NCBI GenBank assembly: GCA_018806915.1
Contig: JAGKQI010000011.1
Span: 1 to 64,000 of the forward strand
Reading direction: 5' to 3'
DNA from: Phytophthora colocasiae
Lineage: Eukaryota > Oomycota > Peronosporomycetes > Peronosporales > Peronosporaceae
Length of the DNA stretch: 64,000 nucleotides
Shown here in pieces: positions 10,960 through 21,400 of the stretch. The notes under the pieces are model-generated. The model was not told the DNA's origin, searched no databases, and worked only from the letters and a program-made list of their open reading frames with translations. The stretch's first letter is position 1. Every line of letters begins with the position of its first letter. The translations under genes were made by a program, and so were the position numbers.

Positions 10960-12540
10960 TTAATTGTCTTCGAGATCACTATCGATGTCCTGATCTGGGT
11001 GAACTGGTTTGCTTAAGACGCCTAAGTTGCGTAGGTCCTCTACAAGCCCCTCAATGCAACCTTCACTGTGCGTAGTGTCATCATTCGCTATACGAGTGTC
11101 ACCAAGGATACCCACCTTCGAAAACCCACCGATTATTGTGGTAGTCTTCAAAGTGTCCCAACCGGGCAAACCCATGCAGCAATGTCATCGCGACTGCGGT
11201 GGTGTGATTCTGAAAACCGAGCATGTTTCTTCATTACGAATCTCGCGAATCCGATCTCTGGCCACGTCTTGCATATCATCCTTGATACTACTTCCAACGC
11301 GTGCTGATATTCAAGCCGTTGCGCTGCACGTCCTTCTTCTAATGCGTGATGTCCAGCGACCTGTTCCCGAAGCCTTTCAACCCAGTAGTTTCGCAGTGTG
11401 CACTTAAATGGATGGTTCCAGGCCACATCTGCTGGTTGGCATACATAAGTATACCTTGGTGGCACCTTTTTGAGTATCACGTTAATCGATGCTGCATATT
11501 CGACGACCTCAGTGGTCCAATGACCGGAAAGAGTCGTCCCACAGCAGTAAGATTTTTCTCTTCGATGTTTGGTCTGCTAGCGAATTGGTACTCGAGAAAC
11601 TTGATAGATATTCTAGCATTCCACCAAGCAGTCGGGTTACCATAGATCTGACAGGCGTGCTCCTCTTGCAAGGCCTTCATTTTTGGCCACAACACAGGCC
11701 CAAAGCCGTTCTGACTCGACTCCTTTTGTTGCTGTTTATCCTTGGTCGACGCAGCCTTTGCCTTGAAAATGATAATGGGCGGATACTTGTTACCATGCCA
11801 GTCAGCAAGAAGCATCACCGTTGCTCTCTCCTTGTCCTTACCAGCACACTTAACCCATACCGTCTTTTGGCTGAGTGCCATTGATGGTAGTGGTTGGCAG
11901 GTATTCGTAGAATACTGCAGTTTTGGTCGGCGTTGAGCACCGTTGAAATATTGTGCTCGACTATTGGCTGACGCACCTCTTCCACAGAATTGTGCTGCCT
12001 TCAGCTGGGCGTCTTCAGGTGTGGTTTGGCCTTGGCGAGTTCGACGTCGTATTGACAGTTTATTACGTCGCATGAAGCCCTTCCTCCATGAGTAGGAAGC
12101 ACTGAATATTTCTGGAGGAAGGCCTCTGTCCTTCGCAACTTCAAGAGCCTTGAAATGCAACATTTGAGGCAGATACCGGGCAGCCTTCACTCCTCAAAGA
12201 GTTTATCCACATGACGAAGGTACTCTTCAGCTCCGCCTGGAAGTATAATTGCGTCTCCGACGTTTCGCACGTTCTTGTAATGCCCCTTGCCGTGACTGCA
12301 CATGTACTCAATGACCGCACGATTTTTCTTCCACGCGCCGAAATATCGTTGCTTCTTCTTTATTTCGGCGGCACTCTTGATCCCCTTAGTACATTCTGGA
12401 GATCACCTCTCGACTTGGAAACCCCGGTGTCGAGAAGTAGGAGAATCTCCAGCTTGTGCTTGTAATCGACTCGGACTCGCTTTGGAGTACGTTCGTGGCT
12501 TCTTCCCAGTACCAGTGACACATTTGCGGCCCTTGGGCAT
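10960..12540 (-). pseudogene. pogo/Tigger-type DDE transposase, frameshifted
   Basis: It would cut and paste the element by a DDE mechanism. The ATG at 12540 starts MPKGRKC, but the N-terminal part needs several frame changes. The main frame 12190-11477 contains a CENP-B-like helix-turn-helix segment (YSWRKGFMRRNKLSIRRRTRQ) and then the DDE core with TVWVKCAGKDKERATVMLLA. The first catalytic Asp (LNADQ, near 11925) and the second (LLWDDSF, near 11535) are in shifted frames. The third lies in QPADVAWN, in frame 11480-11148. The C-terminal tail ends in an acidic stretch, with the stop at 10960. At least four frameshifts make it inactive as assembled, although the TIRs are intact. Confidence 0.8.
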
Positions 12541-12685
12541 TGTACTGCAAATGCCTGAATGACACAATCGCCAGCCTAAGTTTTAGAGATGTCGGTATAG
12601 TGTTTTAGTGCGGTCAGGAAGGACAGTCACATGTTTTCTTCAAGACTTCCTATTGGCTGAACAATGAGTTCTCTTAGGACTAGTG

Positions 12686-12705
12686 GTGTCGTTAGGACAG
12701 AGAGG
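12686..12705 (-). repeat. Right terminal inverted repeat of the pogo-like element
   Basis: GTGTCGTTAGGACAGAGAGG, followed by TA. It is the inverted match of 10853-10870. Confidence 0.8.
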
Positions 12706-12997
12706 TAAACCGGTACTGCAGCCAAACATCGGCACTGATTACCACGCAGACTCATCCAAGAGATGATGGCAAGGATGCCCATCCCCAAATGGCTACATCT
12801 CTGCAAAAATGCACATGTTCAGGCTAGATTCCATGCGCACTTGTGGACCAAATGGAAGACAACAAAACCCGTATTCGACTTCTACTTTGCTGCGTGTCGC
12901 CCTTCTCATTTCCTAATTCGACTTCTAGCACAGGCTTCAACGGCAAACACCACTACACAACACGAGATTCAACGCCAGCAAAAACTTAACCCCCCAA

Positions 12998-13213
12998 ATG
13001 ACTCTCAGGAGAAACTCATGAAAGCCTCTAGTGAGAAACTATCGACAGCGAACGTCGTGGACATTTATGCGTTCGCTACTTTTGAAGATCTGGTTGATCA
13101 AGTACCGCCAGACTGTTGCCACTGCATGTGAAATTCTCGTGCCGACATTCTTCATTCTGCTGCTTAGAAGCTCTCAAGGTCCTCTCCAAGACCGTCGGGA
13201 TGGAGTGACGACG
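12998..13213 (+). pseudogene. ABC1: 5' fragment of an ABCA-type transporter, upstream of a Ty3/gypsy insertion
   Basis: The start ATG at 12998 aligns with those of ABC2 (25957) and ABC3 (33738). The segment covers the N-terminal cytoplasmic part and the first membrane helix, seen in another frame as the PTFFILLL motif. The frame shifts already within the first codons because CTCCAGG has become CTCAGG. At 13213 the gene is cut by an LTR retrotransposon, with the target duplication CGACG at 13209-13213 and 18427-18431. The 100 bp upstream resemble the promoter region of ABC2. Confidence 0.85.
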
Positions 13214-13473
13214 TGTAGTGACGACACGGCGTACTGCATCTCAAGCAACTATTGCGCATGCAACGGATGAGACTACGAGTAGGTAACCGTTGATACTTGA
13301 ACGTGGTTATTCCAGACTTAACCTTTGCATATTGCATATTCTAGCTAGCATACTGCGTAGCGAACTAACAGAAACCAATGCGGCTTTGCCGCAGCAGCTA
13401 CATTCAAGACAGAATTCGATTTACTTTCTACTACACGGGTTCTCAAGCAGCATTGGGTCCGAAACCCACTACA
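13214..13473 (+). repeat. 5' LTR of Ty3/gypsy element 1
   Basis: A 260-bp LTR bounded by TGTAGTG and CACTACA. Its near-identical partner is 18168-18426. Confidence 0.92.
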
Positions 13474-13728
13474 AAGTTAACTTTAGCTGTGACAACGATC
13501 CAGCATTGGGTGCCATGGCGGTCCCCAGCAGAAACGCAGTCGGGTCAACACAGAAGGAGAAGATGGAGACCCTGCAAGACGAACGACGACTAAGCTCTGG
13601 ACAGCGATGGAGCCACCAGAGATAGTGTGCTTCTCGCATGAAGCGTTGGTCAAGTGGCGACGTGAGAGAGGCTCTACGAGTCAGCTGTTCGAGGCCGTTG
13701 CCAGGAATCCGGCGAGTCAGCGACAGTC

Positions 13729-14956
13729 GTGATGATTCCTGCGATCAACACCATCAATCGACGCAGATTGAAAACATTCTGTGAACTTGAGCTTAAGACT
13801 CCAGTTGACGAAATGACGAACGAGAAGTTGGTACTTGCTATTGACCAGATACTCGCCAGCATGTTAAACGACCAGATCCCGAATGTGCACGCAATCATGA
13901 GTCAGCATTTGAATATGGATCTTCGACAAAAGGATGTCAAGGCACGCGTGATTAACTTATTTCGATCGGTTTGACGAACTTATTGAAGAATATGGACTGA
14001 AGTATTGCCTTGGATAGCAATGAAAAGCTGAAGTGTAGACTTTTGATTGAAAATTTGCGTCCTACTAGTCTGAAGGAGCAGATCCAACTGTACCAGGACT
14101 TGGATTCGACCGTGAAGATCAGTGTATCCAGGCTTTTTGACGTTGTCAAAGCTGAAGCGTTAAAGAATCAGCAGTCATTTGATTTATATAACTGGAGCAA
14201 ACCTAAGACAACTAAATCTACCCGGGTGCGACTAAAACGACTCCATCTAGCTATAAGCAACAGCAAAATAGTGAGAATGCGCGTCAGGCGCAGGATGAAC
14301 GGCGCAGTGAACAACCAGCGAATCGTAAACGTGATCCAGTCCCTGCACAAGGTTGTTTGCATTGCAAGGGACCCCACTGGGTTGTGAATTGCCCGAGTGC
14401 GACGGACGAGCAGAAAAAACAAGCCATAAAGTCATTTACGGAGCAACGCCGTGGTGGCGAAGCTTCTAAAATGAAGAGATTTTTGCAAGTTGAGGAAGAA
14501 TTGGAGGCGAAGCACGTCTCTTTCAATGGCGTGGTGGCAATGCCGTATCACCCCGATAATGGAACTAAGTACAATGTGATACCCCGGAAGATAGTTGAGC
14601 AAATTCGTGAAGCGTGTCATGATGTGGTTGTTCGGCGACTACCGAAATCTATCGATGGAAAGGCGGTGGGCGGAGCTATCATCAGATGCAACGAGTCGAT
14701 TCAATTGGATTTGCAGCTACTAACGATGGCCGGAAAAAGTCAGAATGCGCAATGTGACTTGTGTTATCACGGAAACGGAAGAGGACGAGTTCCTTTTGGG
14801 GAACTAACTCTGAAGGAGCTTGGTATTGACGTTGATGAACAACTGGCTGCACTGGCGAACAAGGAGCTGTGTGATTTTGATCCGTTCGAGTCTGAGGTTC
14901 TGATACTTTCAATCCCCCTGACAAACAGCAAACGGGTGGTCGATTGTGCGAATTGA
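13729..14956 (+). pseudogene. Gag-protease region of Ty3/gypsy element 1
   Basis: Gag forms the particle and the protease matures it. Frames 13729-13974 and 14010-14387 give the helical capsid-like part. Frame 14357-14956 begins at a zinc-knuckle-like motif HCKGPHWVVNC, preceded in another frame by the first Cys; its CX2CX3HX4C spacing is one residue shorter than the usual CX2CX4HX4C. A retropepsin-like segment follows (MPYHPDNGTKYNVIP), with DNG in place of the usual D-S/T-G. Frame breaks near 13980 and 14370 interrupt it. Confidence 0.7.
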
Positions 14957-15139
14957 TTAACGATACAGTGGCTAATGGATTTCCTGCAGATCGGAAGCGA
15001 GATTTGTTCGATGTAGTAACCCGTTATGATATTTGGCGCATTATCATTGGGAACGATCCGCCGTCGAAGATTGAACCGTTCAAAATACGATTCAAGGATG
15101 GAGACGGAACCAGTGCGATGCAAGCCACGCACTTACGCA

Positions 15140-16345
15140 CCTGCAGAGCAGGGAATGGATGAAAAGGAGTTTAATGAGGCGTTAGTTGAACTTGGCTGGG
15201 TATACGAAACAATTCCAGTCGTTGGGCCAGTCCTGCCAGACCTGTGAAGAAACCTGGGAAATCAGGAGGACTTCGGCAAAGCTGTGGACCTCCGACGACC
15301 GAACGCTAGGGTGTTGCCTCTTGCTGGTGGAATGCCTAATTTGAACTCTCCTTGCACCATGCAAAAGGGAAACGCCACAAACAGACAGTGGACTTTATCA
15401 AGAGCTTCTGGCAAATGGCTCTTGCTCCGGACGAGCCAAGAATCCCAGTCATACATGACTGAGGATGGGATATTTACGCCAACACGCCTCCAACAAGGAT
15501 CAGTAGACTCATCTATCCATTTTCAGCAATCTGTGGAGAATGTGTTACGTGAAGCAGGACTTTTGTACGAACATGTACTTGCTTGGGTGGATGATTTGTT
15601 AATCTATGCGGACACTATTGATGAATTTCTATCCGTACTCGACCGAGTGTATTGCACATTGGAGAAATATGGTCTTTTGCTGGGGTTTAGACAAGGTGTG
15701 CTTATACACGGAGAACGCCAAGTGGTGTGGCCGTGTAATTTCACCCGAAAGGAGTTTCGTATGACGGAAAAGATACAAACCCCGGTTGACATGCCTGAAC
15801 CACGGACTGCTGCGGAGTTACAGCAGTTCCTGTGTGCGGCTTGCAGGTTGGATGAGAACTCGTTAGTTGATTTTTGCACGAGTGGCCTCTCCTTTGCAAG
15901 ACTGTTTGCAGGCAGCACTCAAAGGGACAAAACGCACCAAACATGCAGCAAGTCGAATCTCGATTACGTTCACGACGAGCGAACGTGATAGCTTTTGAGC
16001 AAGTGAAGCGTTTGTTGGTGAACTCAGTGACTTTAACGACTCCGAGTGAGTCGGACGAGCTAATTCTCATGACGGATGCGAGCGATCGTGGATGGAGTAT
16101 ACTTTTGACGATTGTGTCCGACGCTGGGACTCTGCAGCTCATATCACGGAGCAGCATCATCAGCTTGTGCAATGCCTGAGCGGGACATTTCAAGGAGCTT
16201 CTCAGCATTGGAGCGTCTCTGAAAAGGAAGCTTTCCCGATAATAAAGGCGGCGACCGACCTTGACTATTTGCTAATCCGGAACAAAGGCTTCAGATTGTA
16301 CTCCGACCATCGCAACTTGGTGTATGTTGTTCGCTCCAGGTGAAG
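15140..16345 (+). pseudogene. RT-RNase H region of Ty3/gypsy element 1
   Basis: RT motifs are spread over frames: VDLRRPNARVLPLAGGMPNL near 15290, then GIFTPTRLQQGSVDS, and the YVDD-box equivalent WVDDLLIYA near 15590 in frame 15284-15988. RNase H follows, with LMTDASDRGWS near 16070 and the terminal motif YSDHRNLVYVV near 16310 in frame 16092-16343. Frames change near 15240, 15450 and 15960. Confidence 0.8.
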
Positions 16346-16510
16346 AAATCAAGAAACATGTTCGCGGAAAATTGCAACGATGGAGCTTGAAGCTAACCGA
16401 ATTACGCTACACAATTGAGCATATAAGCGGTTCCTGACAACATTTGGGCGGACATGTTATCTCGATGGGCTGGATTTGTCGCGTCACCCTGATACTACGA
16501 CAATGAAACG

Positions 16511-17300
16511 GTGGCAGAGTGGAGGATGAAGGTGAAGTATCGCTACTTCGTCCGCTTGGACCTGACTCACAATGGCCGAAGGTCGGTGACATTCTCGAAT
16601 CCCAAGCTATGGCTGAGTGACCGACCAACGCATCTAGCTCAAGATGCAGATGGAGGGTGGCGAGACAAACACCATCGCCTATGGATCCCTGCAGAGGCTG
16701 AAGTGTTGTTGACGAGGCTGATGGTGATCGCCCATTGTGGAACCATGGGCCATCGAGGGGTGAGAGTGATGGTCAACCACCTCAAAAAGCACTTCAATAT
16801 CGCAAAGTTGGAGCAGAAAACACGGGAGTTTTGCACACACTGCTTGCTATGCAGACATGTAAAGGGTGGTAATATCATCCCACGACCATGGGGAGAAACA
16901 TATCGTTCCAAGGAGCGCAATGAAGCCTTGCACATGGACTATTTGTACATCGGTGAATACAACGGTAGCAAGGACTACTTGTTGGTTCTCAAGGATGACT
17001 TTTCGCACTTCTGTGAGTTGATCAAGTGCACGAGTCCTGATGCAGCAACGGCTGCAAATGCAATTCTTGAGTGGAACAGTAGGTATGGACCGCCCAGTTT
17101 ACTCATCAAGTGATACCGCAACACACTTCAAGAACCAGCTTTTGGATGAATTGTGTTACAAGACGCAAATGACACAGAGTTTCACACTCGCATACTGTCC
17201 ATGGATTAATGGCAGTATTGAGGCGGCTGAATCGAGATATTCTTCCAAGTGATTCGCGTAATGTTGCTTGAGTACAAGATCGAGCAGGCCAATTGGGCAA
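16511..17300 (+). pseudogene. Integrase region of Ty3/gypsy element 1
   Basis: The frame 16511-17113 contains an HHCC zinc-binding domain (AHCGTMGHRG...CTHCLLC) and the start of the rve core, with the first catalytic Asp in HMDYLYIG. The second Asp (DTATHFKN) and the Glu (NGSIEAAES) are in frame 17040-17252 after a frameshift. This is a DDE integrase, in contrast to the tyrosine recombinase of the element at 541-6893. Confidence 0.8.
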
Positions 17301-17518
17301 CGCTCATCCCACTTATCAAGCCAACCTAAATCACAGTCCAGTAGTTTCGCTTGCCGATCATGCCCCCGCAGAAGTGTTTCTTGTGTGTGAACGCTGCAAC
17401 ACCTTTGCAGAAGGTGCTTGTCGGAAGTGAGGCAGTACACTCCAGCATGTTGACGGTTGGTGAGCCACCGCCTGAGTGTTACGGCCGTGGTTGAACAGTT
17501 AAGAACGTCAATCAGGAC

Positions 17519-18172
17519 ATGCATCGAGACATCGTGAAAGCGAAAGATGACCAAACTCAGCGCAACAAGAAGAATCAGCGTGGGACTCAACGCATCAACT
17601 TTCACATTGGAGATTTTGTTTTATGGTCTTGTGTCGATTCGAAGGTGCATATCAACAAGTTGGCAGTAAAATGGATTGGGCCATTTCGTGTTATTGGTGC
17701 TAATGTCAACTCCTTTGAGATTGAACATTTACTGACTGGTGCAACGCGGTATGTGCACGCTTCAAGGTTGAAGCTGTACGCCGACAGCAGTCTAGATGTG
17801 AATGATGAAATCTATGAACACATCGCGAACCAAGACATTTTCCTCACAGTGGAGAAGATTAAGCAGCATCGTGAGCATCCCACTTACACATTCGAAGTGT
17901 TGGTTGGATGGGAAGGATTAGAACACGTTGAAGACTCTTGGGAGCCGATTAAGACGATGGTTGAGGATGTTCCAGTGAAAGTTCAGGATTATCTATCTAC
18001 GGTCGACGACTCTAACTTGAAGTCTTACGTGTTGCAATTGAAATCCGGCCGAGTTTCTTCGACGACTTCTGCAGCTTCAACAACGGCAAAGCGTCGTCGT
18101 GGGCCAAGAAAACTTCGGGTAAGGTCTCAAAGTAACAGCACGACGCGAATGTTTGCTTGGAGGGCGGTGTAG
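17519..18172 (+). CDS. C-terminal integrase/chromodomain segment of Ty3/gypsy element 1
   Basis: This 217-codon open frame encodes the end of Pol. The first half is the SH3-like integrase C-terminal module (GDFVLWSCVDSK...KWIGPFRV). The second half is a chromodomain with the aromatic/acidic core FEVLVGWEGLEHVEDSWEP. Chromodomains of Ty3/gypsy chromoviruses can direct integration to marked chromatin. The tail is Ser/Thr/Arg-rich. The frame ends just inside the 3' LTR start. It is a fragment of the polyprotein, and the ATG used is not a real initiator. Confidence 0.8.
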   Translation: MHRDIVKAKDDQTQRNKKNQRGTQRINFHIGDFVLWSCVDSKVHINKLAVKWIGPFRVIGANVNSFEIEHLLTGATRYVHASRLKLYADSSLDVNDEIYEHIANQDIFLTVEKIKQHREHPTYTFEVLVGWEGLEHVEDSWEPIKTMVEDVPVKVQDYLSTVDDSNLKSYVLQLKSGRVSSTTSAASTTAKRRRGPRKLRVRSQSNSTTRMFAWRAV

Positions 18173-18426
18173 TGACGCCACGGCGTACTGCATCTCAAGC
18201 AACCATTGCGCATGCAACGGATGAGACTACGAGTAGGTAACCGATGGTACTTGAAGGTGGTTATTCAGACTTAACCTTTGCATATTGCATATTCTAGCTA
18301 GCATACTGCGTAGCGAACTAACAGAAACCAATGCGGCTTTGCCGCAGCAGCTACATTCAAGACAGAATTCGATTTACTTTCTACTACACGGGTTCTCCAA
18401 GCAGCATTGGGTCGAAACCCACTACA
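18168..18426 (+). repeat. 3' LTR of Ty3/gypsy element 1
   Basis: A 259-bp partner of 13214-13473, followed directly by the target duplication CGACG and resumed ABC1 sequence. Confidence 0.92.
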
Positions 18427-21400
18427 CGACGCTGATAATACTGCCGGCACCAGCTACAACCTATTCCAACCGACAGGCCAAGATATCGAGTGGGTGGACA
18501 CTGATCTGCCCAAATTCGCACTGCACGAGTCCACTATGACTGGCCTCATGCTGAAGCTCGGACGTCAGTCGATCGACGATGGTCTGCGTCTGAATGAGTT
18601 TGTCATCCTCCGATTTCGCCAGTTTGCCAAATGGGGGTGATGGATGAAGGACTGGTGAGCACGGACACGTCGTCGCCCTACAGTGTGCCGACTGAATGTG
18701 GTGGGAAAGGTCGTTCCGTACAAGATCGGTATCGCTCCAGACAACGCCTTCACTCACGCAACTACTTTGCTGAGACCATGGAAATGTGGTACCCTCGTGT
18801 GGATCTGCTGAACTCGACCAGCTCTTCGCTGTCCATCCCGTCGTTCAAGGACAGCATCCAGTTCTTCGACTCGAACGACGCGTTGACAGACTACGTCAAG
18901 AGTGACAACTATGGAGACAGCCTCACCAATCCGAAGATCTACGGTGCGATCGTGTTCGACTCGATCCCGAGTGGAGACGATATTGGAACGTTCGCACCCA
19001 TTGAGTACTCACTGCGTCTGAACTCGACGAAGGGAGAAGGTAGAGATTCTGTGGGCCGTGTTCCAACGACTGAGGAAAACTTGTCAATGTGGAGAATTTC
19101 CAGAAGGAAATTGTGACCGATTATTACTCAGTCTACACCGTCACGGGTTTCATGACACTGCAGACGCTTGTCACTCGCTTCGTGACCTGCATGCATGGAG
19201 CTTTTCTAACCAATCGACCACCGGAATCTGTCAAAGTCAAGAGTCTGCGGCGGTACCTTCCGCTGAAGTTGACCAGACCCTTCTTGACGTTTTCAACAGC
19301 GACAGTTTGATTCGAGAGGCAAAAGCTCCGAACATTTCAAGTGTGTTGGATGGCTTGAGCGAACTCTACGAGAGAAATTCCTGTTGACTCCGCTTCGTCA
19401 AGCTCCTCCAGTCGATATTGGGTTCTACCGTCGCTCCATTCCCTGTCGACAATTATACCAGCTCACCATTCTACGCGAACGTTGCCAATGTCTTCTCAAT
19501 AATCTTCATCATGGCGTATCTCTTCACGATTTCGCGCATCCTAGTCGTTCTCGTCCAAGAGAAGGAACTGCGCCAACAAGAGTTCATGAAGATCCTTGGT
19601 GTGACCGAGAAGACCATCATCTTGACGTGGTACATGACGTACGCAGCAATCTTGTTCGTCGGCGCTGTAAGCTCAAGCCGTTGCCAGTCTGGCTGGTCTC
19701 TTCCCCAATAGTTCATTGATCGTCACGTTCCTGTTCTTCTTCCTGTTTGGCCTAAGCGTGCTGGCATTGGCGTTCCTAATCAAGTACCTTGTTCCAGTAA
19801 GGCGCGTGTCCGGTGCGTTCGTGGGTATGGTGGCTTTCTTCGCGATGTTTGCAGTTTCCCAGGGCTTTACCACCGGTACTGCTGAAGGTGCGAAACGTAT
19901 TGGGTCTGTTCTATCTCCTGTGGCACTGTCACTCGGTGTGACTGTGCTAGCAAACGCTGAAGAGACTGGTGAAGGCGTTCAGTTCTCGACCATGGGGACA
20001 CTCAGCGATAACTATCGCCTGAGTACAGCATTGTGGATGTTTGCCTTCGATTCGATCTTATACACACTTCTTGGTTTATACTTCGAGAAGGTCATGCCGA
20101 AGGAGTATGGTACGTCACTGAAATGGTACTTCCCCGTGTCACCGTCGTACTGGAGAAACCGTAAGGAGAAACAATCGACAGCGCAGACACCTACAGACGC
20201 CTTCCTCGATGACGTTTCAGTGAATATCAGCCCCGACTTTGAGCTTGTCACTGCTGATCAGCGCGAACAGGAGCGCAACGGTGAGGCACTTACGGTCAAG
20301 CGTCTACGCAAGGTTTTCCAGGTCCCCGGTGGAGAAGATCGCTGTTAAAGGTCTTGATGTCACGATGTACAAGGACCAGATCACTTGTCTGCTGGGCCAC
20401 AATGGCGCCGGTAAGACCACGTTGATCTCCATGCTCACCGGTATGACTGCACCTTCCAGTGGTAACGCCACGTACCGAGGCATGTCGATCCAACGAGGAC
20501 ATGGACGAGATGCGCCAGTCGCTCGGTATCTGTTTCCAGCACGACGTTCTCTTCCCTGAATTGACGGTCCAGGAGCACCTCCAGTTCTTCGGACAGATCA
20601 AGGGATACGCGAATGAAGAGCTGCAGGCTGTGGTGGACAAACAGATCCGTGAGGTTGGTTTGACGGAGAAGCGCAACTCGAAGCCCAATGACTTGTCTGG
20701 TGGTATGAAGCGTAAGTTGTCAGTGGCCATTTCACTTCTGGGTGACAGCTCCCTGGTGTTCCTGGATGAACCGACTTCCGGTATGGACCCGTACAGTCGA
20801 CGTAGTACGTGGGAGATCCTGCTGAACAATCGTAACGACCGTGTGATGGTATTGACGACTCATTTCATGGACGAAGCTGACATTCTTGGTGACCGTATTG
20901 CCATCATGGCTGAAGGAGAGATGCGGTGCTGTGGATCATCTCTTTTCCTGAAGAACCGCTTCGGTGCAGGCTACAACTTGACTCTGGTGAAGGACGACGC
21001 TAAGTGTGACGATGATGCCGTGGCTGCCTTCATCACTTCGTATGTTCAGTCCGCAAAGCTGTTGAGTAACGTCGGAAGTGAGATCGCGTTCCAGTTGCCT
21101 CTGCAAAGCTCATCCAGCTTCGCCACGATGTTCGCAGAGATGGACCTTAAGTTGGCGTCTCTTGGTCTATTGTCGTATGGAGTGTCAGTCACGACGTTGG
21201 AGGAAGTTTTCATCAAGGTAGCTGCTGAATTGGCTGATGAGAACAACCAGCATACGCTTGGTAACAACCACGCTGGCCCTGGGAACTCATCGGATTCGGG
21301 AGATGCCTACCAATCGTGCGACGAGATTGTTACCACTGAATTAATTTTCCAGAGGCACCTCCGTGCGTTGCTGCTCAAGCGTTTCCGGTACGCCAAGCGT

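Larger units (their letters stand above)
10853..12705 (-). mobile_element. pogo/Tigger-like DNA transposon
   Basis: A 1.85-kb element is flanked by TA on both sides (10851-10852 and 12706-12707), the pogo target duplication. Its terminal inverted repeats are CCTCTGTCCTAACGACAC on the left and, on the right, the reverse complement of CCTCTCTGTCCTAACGACAC. One DDE transposase gene fills it on the minus strand. The insertion sits between the M96-like relic and the promoter of ABC1. Confidence 0.85.
13214..18426 (+). mobile_element. Ty3/gypsy LTR retrotransposon with chromodomain, inserted in ABC1
   Basis: The element has both LTRs, gag, protease, RT, RNase H, integrase and a C-terminal chromodomain, in that order. 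Its 5-bp target duplication CGACG interrupts the ABC1 sequence GAGTGACGACG/CTGATAAT exactly. LTR ends are TGTAGTG...CACTACA. A GGAGGGCGG polypurine tract precedes the 3' LTR. The LTRs differ at about five substitutions and a few indels over 260 bp, so the insertion is fairly recent. Frameshifts in gag-pol suggest it is no longer autonomous, or that the assembly has indel errors. Confidence 0.93.
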
